Assembly: GCA_903813345.2 (NCBI GenBank)
Contig: CAIIXF020000002.1
Coordinates: 20,288,455 to 20,352,454 of the forward strand
Reading direction: 5' to 3'
Source of the DNA: Owenia fusiformis
Lineage: Eukaryota; Annelida; Polychaeta; Sabellida; Oweniidae
DNA: 64,000 nt
Within the stretch, counting starts at the first letter, position 1; each line of letters starts with the position of its first letter. A program made the translations under genes and the position numbers. Shown piece by piece: positions 33,901 to 48,900 of this stretch. The notes beneath the pieces are model-generated. The model searched no databases and had not been told where the DNA came from. It saw nothing but the letters and a program-made list of their open reading frames with translations.

Positions 33901-36900
33901 TTTAGCCGAAAAAGGCCTTAAGGGCCCAAGAAGTGGGCCTTTTTGGTCATAAATGGGCCTTCTAAGGCCTTATTTTTTAATTTAAGGCCTAATTTTGAAA
34001 AAAATGGGCCTCAAAATTTCAAAATTTGGGCCCACTTTTTGGTTATAGGGGCCCAAACCTTTTTTCTCAGACCAGAAGTTCGGGCCCCCCCTTGTTGGTT
34101 CCCAGATCCGCCCCTGTGGTCACCAAATCCTGGCTACGCCACTGCATCTAAACAAAGCCCCTATTGGTGTGAACATCTCTGTTGCAAATAGTCTACTACA
34201 TTGACTCTCTAAAAGAGTCCATTGACAACTTGAACCATTATCAGAAACATATGCTTATCTGAACACTTTGGCCTGTCTTACTGACATTTGGATTGCACTG
34301 GTTTTTATGTGACCACTCCACAAGTAGTGACATATTGTTATAGTCTGCAACTTTTTTTTGTTGACTGTATTTGGTGGTTGGTGTCCAGTGGTTGGTGTTT
34401 GGTGGTCATCATTTAGTGTCTGTAACAAATGGCAGGTGGTGACATTTTGCATGTTATTGCAGATAATGCTACAGAATTAATTCAGTATCCCTCAATGTGT
34501 TCCTATATACTGTTGATGCATAGATTAGGCCATTCAAAGTTAATATGTTTAACTTCTTGATTATGTATTATGTCATAAGAAATATTGTAATGAAGTAAAC
34601 CTGTTTAAAAACTCCTCTTGTTGAGAGCTCAAATTTTAGGAGGGCGGGAGGTAAAAAAAATGTGAAAGATGGATTTATCTTTGAATGGTCTTATCAGCGG
34701 GTGGAGGATTTTGCTCTAAGAAGTGACTCAATTTATCCAGGTCAAGCTTTTACATTCTAGAACATTATGTTTCATATATGAAGCATGTTGGAAGCCACGG
34801 CATATTATATGGTGTTTGTGGAAATTATGATCCGCACATAGAAAATATACAGCTGTGACAAATATTTCATACTATTATACCGGTGTATCTTTCATAAGCA
34901 ATATTTCACACTCTGTAGACAGATTGCATAAAATTTTAGTTTTATTATTCAGTATTGATATTCTTCACTCTCTTAAGATCGTCACTCATGTTTTTAGCCT
35001 TTACCTTTATCTGACTGAATTTTACATTGATTATAAAGAACATATAAAAGTACATGTTAACTGGATGAAATACCAGCTGGGGCTTCTTATTTCCTAGACA
35101 CGTACAGGCCCGTAGCCAGGATTTGCCAAGGGGGGTTCACTTTTTGAAAAATTCCAAGGGGTTCATTTTTGACAATTTTGGGTCCAAAAATGGCCAAAAT
35201 CACTTAAAAAGTGCTCAGCATGGTGAAAAACTGCATGATTTTGAAAGAATTTTTGGCCAGGGGGGGGGAGTTCGCCCGAACCCATGGTATGGGCCTGATG
35301 TATAGGACCAATCAGAGTGTTACCTGATTTCAGAAATTCTTACCAGATGAGATTCTCAAAGAGCGACTCGACCAAGGTTCCCTTGAAGCCCTGGGCCTTA
35401 TTCAATCGCAACAGGCCTTCCAACAGAAATATGTCAAGACTAAAACAAAACTCTAGTAAGTATATGATGTTTTACTTCAAATATTGCCATCTACAACATA
35501 AATCTTGTCATCAATATTCAAGGAAGATTGACTCAGTTCAGTTGACTGTTCAAGCTGGGTTCCACTAGGCTTATTGAGAATTATACCCTATGTAAATATT
35601 AAATAAAATAACTAAAAATATTAGAGCATATTTCAGTCCCTCTATTTTCTCTAAGATGCACTACAATGCATGTAAAACCATGTAACTACCCTTGCCCACA
35701 TTCTTCCACAGTGTGAAAAATGTGGGGAAGTTAAGTAAAAATAAGATGAGAGTTACTTCATTTCCCCACATTGCTCCACAGTCACCCACATTTTTCCCTG
35801 AGGTAAAAGTGTGTAAAAACAAGAGTGCCATCTCCTGTTTTTACCTAATTTTCCATGCCACACATGGGAGGATTGAAGTAAAAATGTGTAGAACTAAGTG
35901 AGAACATGTACCCTTTTTCTCCACGCATGTAAAAAAATTGTTTTTTTCCTAAGGGTGATCTGTTTAACATTGTTACACCTGCAAGAATAGAGCCAACATT
36001 TCATTTCATTTGGGCATGCTGGGAAAATTACATGGTGGCCATTTTACTCGCCATATTTATCAATGTGTGTCTTGTTTTAAGATATAAGAATTGTATCTGT
36101 ATCACCCAATGCAGACAGATCGCCTAAAATTACATTCATATGATGCGAGACTCGACATTGAACGGGAAACTGGAAACATTTTGTCACCAATGTATCAAAT
36201 TATTTTTACTGCTTAATAAATGGTGAATGACAGTCACGTTAAGCTCTACAAGTATGGGAATAGCATGACACTCTGATATTTCAAGGTAACTCGTTTAAGA
36301 AAGGTGATTGAAATTACGATGTGAAGATAACACAACGAGATATTTCGCATGCTCAGCACCAAAAAGATGCATCTCTAAGTGGAATTTTGTATTCACATAC
36401 ATCCCTTTGGCGCTGAGCATATGATTTGTAGATTTCTTTGAAAAACTAAGAAATATAAATACATGTACAAATTTTTCAAAACAGAAAAAATATGCATAAA
36501 TAGTAAGGCCTGCAGGTCAAATTCCCCCTGGTAGCATTAACATTGGTCTTTATATTTGAAACTTATGATCGGACATAAGTATGATGTTACTTTTATTTAA
36601 TACCTTGAGAGACTCGACATTCAACATTCAACAGGAAACTAGAAACATTTTGTCACCCATATTGTAGCAAATTATTTTCCAGTTTCCCGTTGATTGTTGA
36701 GTCTCGCATCATACGAATGTAATTTTAGGTGATCTGTCTGCATGGGGTGTTTATGCTTTTCAGTTACAAGCAGTTGAAGTTCAATCTTCTCAGAGAGGAG
36801 AGTGATTAAGAATTGTATATGTATGCTTTTCAGCTACAAGCAGTTGAAGTTCAATCTTCTCAGAGAGGAGAGTGAATAAGAATTGTATCTGTATGCTTTT

Positions 36901-39900
36901 CAGTTACAAGCAGTTAAAGTTCAATCTTCTCAGAGAGGAGAGTGAATAAGAATTGTATTTGTATGCTTTTCAGTTACAAGCAGTTAAAGTTCAATCTTCT
37001 TAGAGAGGAGAGTGAATAAGAATTGTATCTGTATGCTTTTCAGTTACAAGCAGTTGAAGTTCAATCTTCTCAGAGAGGAGAGTGAAGGATACGCTAAGCT
37101 CGTCACTGAACTCAACCAAGACTTCAGCAACTGTCTTAGTGCAGATGCCCTACTCAAGAACATCAAAAGTTTAATAGGTAAGTAGAGTAAAAAAGCAGAG
37201 ATTAACATTTGTAGGCAAACCCCTGTAAATCATGAACAACCAAAGGAGGTAATATGAAATATATTCCTCCCAGAACAATATTCAGTGATATTCCCATCCA
37301 CATTTGACCAGGCACCGCACCCAGTTGAACACTTCAGACTGCCCTGTTGGTACCTTGGTGAAGCTTTGCATCCAGTTGAAAACATTGGTCTGCCTGAACG
37401 ATTTTTTCATAAAATTGCAAAAAATAAAGTTTTAACCTAAAATGCCAGCCTGTTTTGCTTGATAACGATATAAAATTCTCCCATGCAATTTAAGAAATGT
37501 CTGAACTTATATTCTTTGCACTAAAAAGTCTTCAATCTGCATTGTTTCTAACAGTCTGATTAGCAGAGAAACTATAGGCATTTTTTTGTCTAAAGCAGCT
37601 TATGCCTGGGTCACATTTGCTCTGATCCATCGGCCAGCGCCTGGCCGATTGAGTGTTTTTTCAATATTGTATTCAATTTTGAACAATTACTCAATCGGCC
37701 AGGCGCCATAGTGAAAATCGGAGCAAATGTGACCAAGGCATTGGCCTTACTTTAAAACAGGTACTAATTACACGAATAAAAAATCAATGACAGAGCATTT
37801 TCCCAGGAATTTACTTTGTTGATAAATCAGTTGAATTGAAGGCACAGGTGTAACAATTTGTATACAAGTAGAACCTGCTTACAAAGAATGCTGTCCGGAC
37901 TGGCCAAGATTGTTTCTTGTAGACAGGTGTTCTCTACAGAAAGGCTCCATGTTTTGGGCAAACCAATTTGCTGAATATGCATTTAATTATTGTAGACGAT
38001 GAGTTACTGATGTTATAGCAGAGCAACGTTGCTACTGTTAGTCAACTCAATTTGGTGATCAATTTAATTTGGCGAATTGCAAAAATTCAATTTACCAATT
38101 CATGTCTTTGCCAATTTTTCAGAAATTCTCATGAGATTTTCGTCGGAAAAATCTTGTATCGTGGTTCAAATGCTCAAGATCTTATTTATTCAATAAATTG
38201 TACCATTTAGATGAAAAAAATTCTGAATACTCATGAATACCATAAAACTGTCCTTATGAAGATTCCGTTGCAGGGCTCAAGCTGAAGCGTCGAATTTTAC
38301 CAGGAGTACAGTAGCGTAAATTGCTAATTTTTTACTTTTCAATGCAAAACAAAAACATGTAAAGTGCATTGAGTTATTCTATTTGAATAATTTGATGAGT
38401 ATGTTGGAGTTATTCAAGGTAGGTTGAGCCGAGAACACTTGAAAACATTGCTACCGGAAGTGAAAGTTTGTAACTTTCCAAAGAAATTTTTTTGGAACTT
38501 TTTTCCAAAATCATTCATTTAATCGCGAATAAATCGAGTGTTCAAGAGCCTCTACTCGAGTAGGATAATTCACACGAGTCCCACCACTACAGGAAGATCA
38601 TCCGTGTCACTCTGACTTGGAATAACAAAATATCAGGTCATAATATAATAATTAAATTGTGAATAATATGAGGATGTATTATGTAAAGTTTACAAAGAAA
38701 TGGCATTCCTGCAAATTGTCACCAACAGCCATTTGTAACAAATGCCGAACACCAACTGCTGAATACCAAACACCAATCATCAGTGGAGACTGTACAGAGT
38801 ACTGAAAATTATAGATACTCAAATTCTAAATACCTATCCAGGAATATTAGCATCTTATTTTCAATGATGTTATTAAATCAAAAAACATTATGGACAATAG
38901 TTTAACTGTATCAGTGTTTAACAATCATATACATAATAGTCAGTTTACTGTTTTTTACTGAACTGTTTAGTTGTCCTGTTGAAATATTCATTTTTTTCCC
39001 CACGAGGGAATCCTTTAACAATATTACCATTAGTGAAGCCATATAGTTCTTTAGCGCTGTTACGTAGACGAGCTGCATATTCACCAAAATTACTCCGGCT
39101 TATTATTAAAACATCGCAGTGGCTTAGAATATTGAAATCTAATGCGACCTTCTGCATGCCTTGACATGCTTGATTTTGATTGGACCTATCGGTGTGGGTA
39201 ATCACCCCCTCTGTGTCTGCAATAGTAGTTGGGAATAATCGTTTGGCACTTTGGCGTATATTCTCTGAATCCGTGGTTACAAATATTTTGTATTTGATAG
39301 AGTTGTTGTACTGCGCTAAAAAGTCCCAGATTATTGGAAGAAACTCTGGTTTGTTTCGGGTGGGGTCATTTGGAATTGTCGGGTTCTTTCCAATGCGAAT
39401 TTGCGCACATACAAGAGACTTGTTTTTTGTACTATGGAGAAAGTCTTCCAGCTTCTTTTGGAGTTCTTGTTGAGGTTTAAATAGTAAATTGTGTAGTTTT
39501 GGAAATATGTAATCCATGCTCAGATTTGAGGGATTAAATCCTAATTCAATCAGTCTGTCCTTATAGAGTGCATTTTTAAATGCTTTTATCCAATCTATGT
39601 TATTTCTAAATATAATCACATCATTAGAGTATCGTTTCTCGATATGTGTGTTTGGTGTTCCTATCTCTTTCGGACTAAACTGTTCATTGTCGATTAGGTA
39701 ACGCTGAGTTTGAGTCAGTCCCTTCGGCAAATTAATTGACCAGTTGACATGATTCGATACGTAAACTTTGGTCAGAGCGCATGGGTGATGATGCTGGATT
39801 ACAAACTTCCTCTTTGTCACTAAGGACCACATAAATGTGCTTGTTATACCTGTCATTCTGTCACCCCAGCCACCACACATCCCGGGACATAGATAAACAA

Positions 39901-42900
39901 TATATTTAGCCTCAGAATTTTCCTGAATATGCTTCACTTCATCACGTGCTAAAGATATGTTGATGTTTACTGGAAAATAATGATTATTTTTAGAATTTTC
40001 TGTTGTATCCTTTCTCTCTGCACCAACTTGAGAATTACCAAGTTTGTCATTGCTGTTTTTAAGTACGATGTTTCCAACTTGAGTTTGTTTGTTAGATAAA
40101 TATTCAGTTTTGTTTCTCAAAAGCTCCATATTTTTTTCTATCCAATATTTGTATTGAACTAAGCCTACATTCCAATAGTTTGATAACAGTATACTGAGAA
40201 ATATCAGTGAACATGAACATACAATTAAAAGTATGAACACTTTTTTGCCTGATTGCTCCATCACTCGAACCAATAACAGTATACGTGTGTGCTTTCCCTA
40301 CATGTATTTATGCGACTACTGAGCTATAAAATTGAATACAGCAAAATACACATTAATTGCTACATAGTAGAAGTTTCTGATCTGGTTTTAAGTGACAGTT
40401 TTACACTGTAAATAAATCAATAAAAGAGTAAATTAGACCCAATTCTTTACAAGTCTAGTTTGTATAATATTCCATTCATGAAATTAAGTGTATACACTCC
40501 CCTCCATAAGTTTGGCAACCTTAGCTCCACCATTGAACTATGTGTTAAGGCCTCTTTACGTTTGAATTTTTATTTACTTAACCGGCGATGAAATAACTTA
40601 TAATATTAATGGAATCGTAACTTGACTTTATTTCCAATACCTCCAAATTTTCTCAATTTTTTTCCTCAATTACAATAGGTCGAAAATGATGATAAATTTG
40701 ATGAATTTTTGAAAACCGTCATTCCCATGTAATCCAATGGGAAATGGAGGGTTCGGGGCAAATCAGAAATCAGGATATCTTTTCAGTAAAAGATTCAGCA
40801 AAAAATATTTTTATATAGAAAATTGAATTGTCTAACTTTTCTGTACACTGAGTGTTTAGTTTATTTGATGAATACTAAAGTTACAGCGCTTCAAAGTCAT
40901 TTTTGAAAATAATTTTTCGCCTCCTGTGTTTTTTCAATGGGAGAGGTTTTTTGAAAAACAATTTTGACTTTAAAGCCCTATAACTTTGTTGAAGCTGAAG
41001 AAACATATCAATTTTTGTTAAATAAAGTTAGCAAATTCAGTTGCCTACCTAACTCATATTTTTTGCATGGACTCGGATGGATGGATATACTGTCACATGA
41101 CTTGCGGCAAACGTACCATTTCCCATTGGTTAACATGGGAATGTTGATTTTCAAAAATTTATCATCATTTTCGACCTATTGTAATTGAGGAAAAAAATTG
41201 AGAAAATTTGGAGGTATTGGAAATAAAGTCAAATTACGTTTCCATCAATAGTATAAAAAAATTCATCGCAGGTTAAGTAAATAAAAATTCAAAGGTAAAG
41301 AGGCTTTAACACGTAGTTCAATGGGGGATCTAAGGTTGCCAAACTTATGGAGGGGAGTGTACCTCCCCCATTTCAAAGGAATCACTCAAGTTCAACATTA
41401 GGTTATAGCGTCTCAGGCTAATGCACACGTTGACTTATCTCATGACTTATCATGTGTAAATACATTTATAACTTAAAACTTAAGCTTAATTAAAAATAAG
41501 TTTTCTTGAGCATCCAGTTGAATAAGTATATGTGCAACATTTCAAATTGATTTCTAATCATTACTTTAAAGAATGTGTACAAATGAAGTTAGATTAGCTA
41601 GTTTTTTTTAGTTTATTTTTATGTCAACACCCTCTCCATTTATTTGTGATGGCCCGTGGCGGTTGGCGATTGGCGTCTGTAAGAAATGCTTAGTTGACGT
41701 CTGTAACAAACAACTTCCAATAACTTAATAAATACTGCTCAGACTGACTTCATTTTTTTCAAAATCACCCACGAGATTTCAGAAGTTCAAATCTAATTAT
41801 AGATTTTTAGATTTGACCTTCTCAAGGTAAAAAAAGATTAGACCTTCAATGACTCTGTATGATAGAATAATGTACCTACAGAAAGGCATTTTTGTTTTGC
41901 TTTTTAAATGAAACAAGTTTGAAGAAAAACAGTGCATGCAGTATGAGACCCAAAATCCTTGATTTTCAAACATCAAGTTGGTCTAAAATGACTGTTTTCA
42001 ATGTACATAGTTGGACCCCTGTGTTTATCATTCACAGCTGAGTGATCTTACCCTGTATGTAAAGATGGTCACAGGTTTTTTACTTCATATATATTTTAAC
42101 TGAAATCAGTGATCCAATTGAGTGAACAGCTCTGTATCTATATATTGAATTTTCACTGTTATATTCAATTTCTAAAGAATTTAGTTAATTAGTGGACTCC
42201 CCATGTGGAAATTTGTCAACCAATGTAAAACTATCCCATTGGTTAGATGCTAGACTCTGTATACAAAAATGACATTTTGGCATATGAGAACATTTAATTT
42301 TATTTCATTTTCATGATAAATATCAATAATTTTGAATGAATTTAAATGTTGCACCCAAATTCAAAAAAATGTCCCAATTGATGTCGCCATATTATCTCGG
42401 AAAATATTAGTGGTGTATCTTTAATTTCTGTATATATTTCATCAATAACCTCAAGGCCATATGTGAACATTCATTTTTGAATGAGAATTTCATTAATGTA
42501 TTTTTTACCACTGGGCTCTAAAGTGTCAAAATGAATCATTCGCTACTGTCGCCGTTTTGTATTTTGATTTTCAAGTCATGTTTACAGGTATTTATTATCA
42601 CATTTTGTTCAATGTCCAAACTTTACTTCGCCACCGCATGTTTCTAAGAGAAAGTGATTAACAAAACCCATCTTGAACGATATATTATTTTGTACAGCCT
42701 TTCAAAGGGGTGCCGCCAGTTTCAGAAAATTCAGAAAAATCATTGTTACTTGATTCATTCATTCCAATTATATGAGTCTGGAATTGAGATAAGAAATGAA
42801 GAAAATGTAATTTTGAAAGATTGTTTATGTTTTCAATAGAGGACATGTGTCAAGTCCGAGGTGTGTCTGCATTTTTTCACATTTTTTTGAAGAAACAAGC

Positions 42901-45900
42901 CAGTGCCTTGAGTTTGTTTTAAGAAAAAAATGTTCATTACCATCAGAAAAAAGTGTTAGACCACTTGGCATATAAGCTTTTACTCTTTCCATAAAATGAT
43001 ATCAAACAAACAATAGAAATCAACTACTTGGAGTTTGTGTAGCTCTCTTGCAATTAGCAAAAAGTCCAATTAACCACATGTTCGAAATAATTGTTGCTGT
43101 ATTATTCGTTACAATGAATACGAGACTAAAATGGGGCATTATTATTGGTTTTAGATGTTAGTGTGTTAGAGTCTGCCATTGCTTAAAAATTGGATGTTGC
43201 ACTTCTGTCGCATGAATTTTCGCACATATAAGAAAATATCCATCACAAACAGATCTGATGAAATTTACTTATTTTGCCGATCATACAGAATATCCATACA
43301 CAAAACTAAGTTTAACTTATGATAAAATAGTTTAATATTGCATAAAACTAGCTTGGTTGTATTTTTGATAGCTTGGGAATTCAAACACTTGTTATAATTG
43401 GTGAATTCATCGTTATGTATGTAACGATGAATTCAATTATCTTTGATAGGATTATAAACATAATTGGCATTGGTATTTTTGTTCACAATTAATTTCCATC
43501 AAAACTAGAGGATCTGGTCGTCATAAGTTAACATTCAAAAAGGTCAAAATTAGTTTATTTATGTTTAAATCGTATTAATTCATGATTAATACATCAAATT
43601 AGTTATTGAACGAATGATTGTGATATACTAGGCCCGGGGATATAAAGAGTGTGCTTTATTCATAGAATATTATAAATGTTAAAAACATTTGAATATAATG
43701 CCAAAGAAATGCTTATCTCAATCTGATAGACTGAAAACAAATGCCATACAGCTCATGGACTCAATCTGACCATTGTTCATTGAAAACTAAGTTTTCAAAT
43801 TAGCAGAGTAGCAGATCCATCAATGGCTGCACTGCCCTCCGTTGAGTCAAAACACATGTTCCCCCTATAAATGTAAAATGGGGTAAAGTAGACAATAGCT
43901 GGGCAAATGACTGACTGTTTTAGTGGCATTATACAATTTATGATGTAGATCATGTAGATATGATCAAGGCAATCTCAGTTGATGTTGATTAAATTTGTGT
44001 GGCACTTTAAGCATCATCACACAAAAGTAACGAAACTTTCTTCCAAGATGATTTTTTGTTCAGCGAATCTAAGTATTACGTATTGCTTGTATATGTTCGG
44101 GTGTGACTGAAATATATTTTATTATTGTGTAAACAACAATCACCAACTAAAACGTTCTAAAAAGTAGAAAGCCACGAGCTTTACCGACCCAATGTTTGTG
44201 TCGGTAAAATTTGACAAATCAACGACGGCCCTGTAGCGTTAGCTCATTATTATGCACGGTCAAAAACAAGTACACTTTTCACCGGGACTTTTCACGAACA
44301 AATCTTGCACAAATTCATCATGAAAATACAAATATTTTATCAGATGAATATCAATCAGAGTTTAGTGGATGCTGGAGCATCGATCGGATAACCGGAGGTG
44401 AGAAGATTTCAACAATAAACGTTGAAACGATCGCTGAATTCAAATGATCGAACATGTAGGCTGAGATTCAATCACTGATGTACGACTACATGACCCGCTA
44501 CATGGACTATGTCTTCCTGCATTTTCATCGCAAAATCAGTTTTAAATCAATATTGAATCGCACGATTTAATTTATATTAATGCCAATGTACATTTAATTA
44601 CATAATATATTCACTGTATGTACAGAGATCGCCTAGTATTAAAAGTGGGTGATCAAAGACTCGACAAGATGCGCAAAATTCAAACATCTTGTAACGGTTA
44701 TTTTTAAAAGATTTATTTGTGTTTATATTACACGCTACTGGTGATTCAATAAGGTTTTGTAGGCACAAGAACACCCATATGCTTTGAAAAATATATATTA
44801 CTTTGACCATTTTTCGTATATGTGATTGATTTTACGATGTAAAGATATAAATGCGATATAATATGTGCTGTTTTATTTAAAAAGCTTTAAAATATCAAAA
44901 ACAATAGAAGATTTTTACTCACTTTAATTTTTTATACTTAGGTAGGGTCTTGGGCTTCCATTTGACCATGATAAAGTTCACGTTTCCTCTTAAATAACAT
45001 GGAATAAATATTTTAACACAGAAATGAATTGATCGGCCTATAGCGTGAGTTTCAGCAGATCATACACTATATGCTTTAAAGAGAAGAAAATGGGGTTTCA
45101 TGCAAAATGTATGTCCAAATTAAAATAAACATGTACATCACCGTTCATTGATTTATTCGATTAAATGGTCACTGTGTGCGTATATTCTGTTATTCTGTCT
45201 ATGTTTGAATACAATATGATATGTACACTGTACACTGCTAAGAGAAAAACCTTTTGAAGCGTAACACCTTATAAATGGAACAGTTTTTAAAGTCACATTC
45301 CAGTCCATTTATTTTACACTCTGATTCCAAGGTATGAAAACTTAACACCTTGGCATGGCATCCAAGATGATCGTCGAATTGTAATGCAAGAATTGAATAA
45401 ATCATAAATGAAAATGCACTTTCTATTTCATTGGGGAGTTAAATCATTATTTTGCAGCAAGGTATCAATAAGTTATAGAAAAATGTAATGACCTTCAGTA
45501 GATGCCAGTAGTCAGTTCCCAGTTTCACCACGAGGTGGCTAACTTGGGTCATATGTAAATGATAGGTATAGGGGAAAGCTGCTCTATAGTTAGTTCAACA
45601 AGTTAAACCCAATACCACGGCCTTCATTTATTAATCTGAATGTTCTTGTTACCGTGGTTGGGTTTAACTTCCGTGCCATGCCTTCATTTGATGCAAATTT
45701 TCACTACCAATTATGAATTAAACGCGCATAAAATTTCATGCGCTACCAGAGGCCACCATTAAAATTTTTGCATCTTGGGCGGAATAGGCACGGACCTTAA
45801 ACCTAGGGCGGGCCACAAGATATGTCAGATGAGAAATAAGGCCCAGACTAGGTTTAACTTGTTGAACTACTCTATAGTTCAATATTCAGAAGATTTATTG

Positions 45901-48900
45901 ATCAATTTTCAACTAAGGTGTATAGGTGATTAGCTTGAAAATGTTAGAATTGTATGTAATCGAATGCAAAATAAACGCCCAGTGGGCGTTTTTAGAGAAA
46001 CAAAGTTAGATAAATACTCTGCTATTCTAGACAGCGTTATGTGGATGGGCTGAGGAAAAGTTCCAGTTTAGGCTTTGGTCATATGTACATTAAAGATTTG
46101 TTTGATTTATAATTAAAACCAAATCTTTACTTGTCAAGCTCATAGTTCTTCTAATCATTCTAAATTTGCCTCTATTTTCAATAATCTTTCTCATCTTCAT
46201 CATTTCATCTTCATGGTGTTCTATAAGATGATTTATAATGTTTTGAAATTTAACAGTTCGTAGTGAAGGACAATAGAAACATGTAAATCCAACCACTCTG
46301 AAATGCAAAGAACATATCATTAGAATCCACAAGGTAAAATCACTCACTTGGCTGATCATATTTTTTTTTTATAACATCCTCTTATTCGATACTGAAGGGG
46401 AGTTGGAACGTCTGATATGCATGTAATGTTAAGTTTTATGTATATTAACCATAGATGATATTGGTTTTGTGGTTTTGGCAATCTAAAAACAGGAAATTTT
46501 GTGAAAAATACATTTTCGTTCGACGGGTTTTTGATTTTGCTTCTTTTATCAACTCAGTTCAGGTATTTCGGTTGATTTAATCACTGAATCCTGTTACCAA
46601 ATGAATCTTGAGTCTCTTATACAGCATATGGAATACCATCTGTAGGTAAAATGACTTTAAACTGGTAAAGAGAAGACAAACAAACATACCTTTCCTCCGA
46701 CATTTTGGATTTTGCGCATCTTGTCGAGTCTTTGATCACCCACTTTTAATACTAGGCGATCTCTGTACATACAGTGATATTGTAACTCTAAAGAAACACA
46801 CGATCAGATCATTGAATTTCAAGTCGTAGACAGGAAGTTTGCTTTCTTTATGCAGGTCAACCTGATAACGTTGCTAGGGTCACTTGAAATTGTATTGAAT
46901 GGGAATTGCTTTAATAACACAGCTACACACGCAACAACATATTTTGCTTCTATTCTGTACCTGAATTTCTTATGAATTATTCATTTTTGACAAAGTGTAT
47001 TTGAATGTCATGAAAATTTGAAAATGTGTTTGAATTATGAAATATCTAATTTTAAAAGTTATAAATACATACAGTTTTACTTGAATATTTATATGTACAT
47101 GCATACTCTACAACATACAGTGTTCTCCACAGGATATTTTCTCAAGTTGGCGCAAAATTCTCATTTTCACAATTCAGACCAAAATTGGTCAAAATATGCC
47201 CATTTGATTTTTCTCATTTTCAAGTGGGTGCAAATGGATTTTCAGGTGGGTGCAAGCCTATTTTTAAAGTCCCAGCTGGGTGCTGCACTCACTTGCTTTA
47301 ATACTTGGGGAGATCACTAACATGTATTTTATTCTCATATACCATCAGCTCAATGGCATTGTCCTATAAATCATCACCACTCTTTATATCATTTCTCATT
47401 TTCTCCTTAACCTGCTCTAGTTTCATGAGTTTGTGATATAAACTATTCCAGTAAAAATTGCCACCTTTTGGTACATCAAAGAAGCTATGATGTATTGGCT
47501 AAATTGATGATGTCATTGGTTGTACTTTTTATGTCATCACCAAAAATTGGGGACATATTAATGGTCTCCGTTTTTTGTGACGTCGTTTTGGGATTGGCAG
47601 TTGGCGTCTGTAACAAATTGTTGACTTTTTGCATGTTAATGCCTTGTTCATTAATCCTGTTTTTGCTTGGACGGATGATTTACATTTTCATAAAGTCACG
47701 ATTTGATATCATCCCAAAAAACTATCAATTGGCAGTATTATTTCCTAAACCTACAAAACAGTCTAATCAGAATGGTATTCGGACTGGTCAAAGGTGTTTG
47801 AATTTGCAGGTGTTCACATTTCAAAGGCTTTTCGTATGGAACTCTCTGGTAGATTAAAAAATGGACTGGAAAAGAGTTTGCATTGGGAGATCAATGGTGT
47901 AGCGTCATATATGCATAAAACGCCATGGCGTACTCTCAAAATTTAAATAACAGTTGATTTTTTTATATTGATTTGCTCCACTTACTCTTAAAAAATGTAT
48001 AAAATGCCCAATAATTTACATTTTATTAGTTCATTTTCGGATTTCAAAATGCCCAAGAATGCTTCAAATGCAATCTCATTCTTGGGGGAGGACCCCCTCA
48101 AATCCTACTCAAAGCACGTTCATTTCACTCATGGCATACACTCACAAAATACCCACGCTACGCCACTGGGAGATGTTCGTAAAATAAAGATGTGTTCAAT
48201 ACACAGGTTTAATACTGTACATTTGATTGCTGTTGTATAATAACCAATTACATTATTTTTGATTTTAGGTGTTCACATTTCAAACTTTTTCAACATCGAA
48301 GTCTCTAGCAGATTAAAAGATGGACTGAAAAAGAGTTTGCATTAGGAATTGTTCAGATTAAAGATACGTTCAATGTTCAAGTTTTACTGTCCATTTAATT
48401 GCTGTCTTATAACTTTACAGGATGCTTTAATTTGGACCCTAACCGTGTGCTAGACATCGTCTTGGATACGCTGGAATGTCGACCAGACCAAGCGGAGTTC
48501 TTCGTCATGTTCTTAAAGGGTTATATGAAGAAGCAGGATACAGTATGCCACATGTTGGGCTTTAAGTTCCACTTTTATCAAGTAAGACCTTAATGTGATA
48601 TATCTACATAATGAATATTTTTCACAAATATTATAATGTTACAGTTTTTCATAAAAATATTATTAATAAGTTTTTCATAAAAATATTATTAATAAGTTTT
48701 TCATAAAAATATTATTAATAACATCGAAATTGAAATTTCATGTCAATAAAGAAGTAAAAACACCTGCCTGAGATGAATTACACTGGAAGAAATGCCAGTT
48801 TTGGAATATGCTATATATTTCATTTGATGATTGGCTGCTTGGGAATATACCTCTCATCAGTCCCCCCTTTTCATGACATTTTACACTTGATTGGGAAATA

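Larger units (their letters stand above)
44612..46776. mobile_element. 2.16-kb element with 68-bp terminal inverted repeats and ATATT target duplication
   Basis: The left end CACTGTATGTACAGAGATCG and its inverse at the right match almost perfectly for ~68 bp, including GGGTGATCAAAGACTCG. ATATT flanks both ends (44607-44611 and 46777-46781). The interior contains a candidate two-exon minus-strand gene whose ATG lies just inside the right repeat, and a nested hAT-type MITE. CACTG...CAGTG ends do not identify a superfamily with certainty. Confidence 0.8.
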
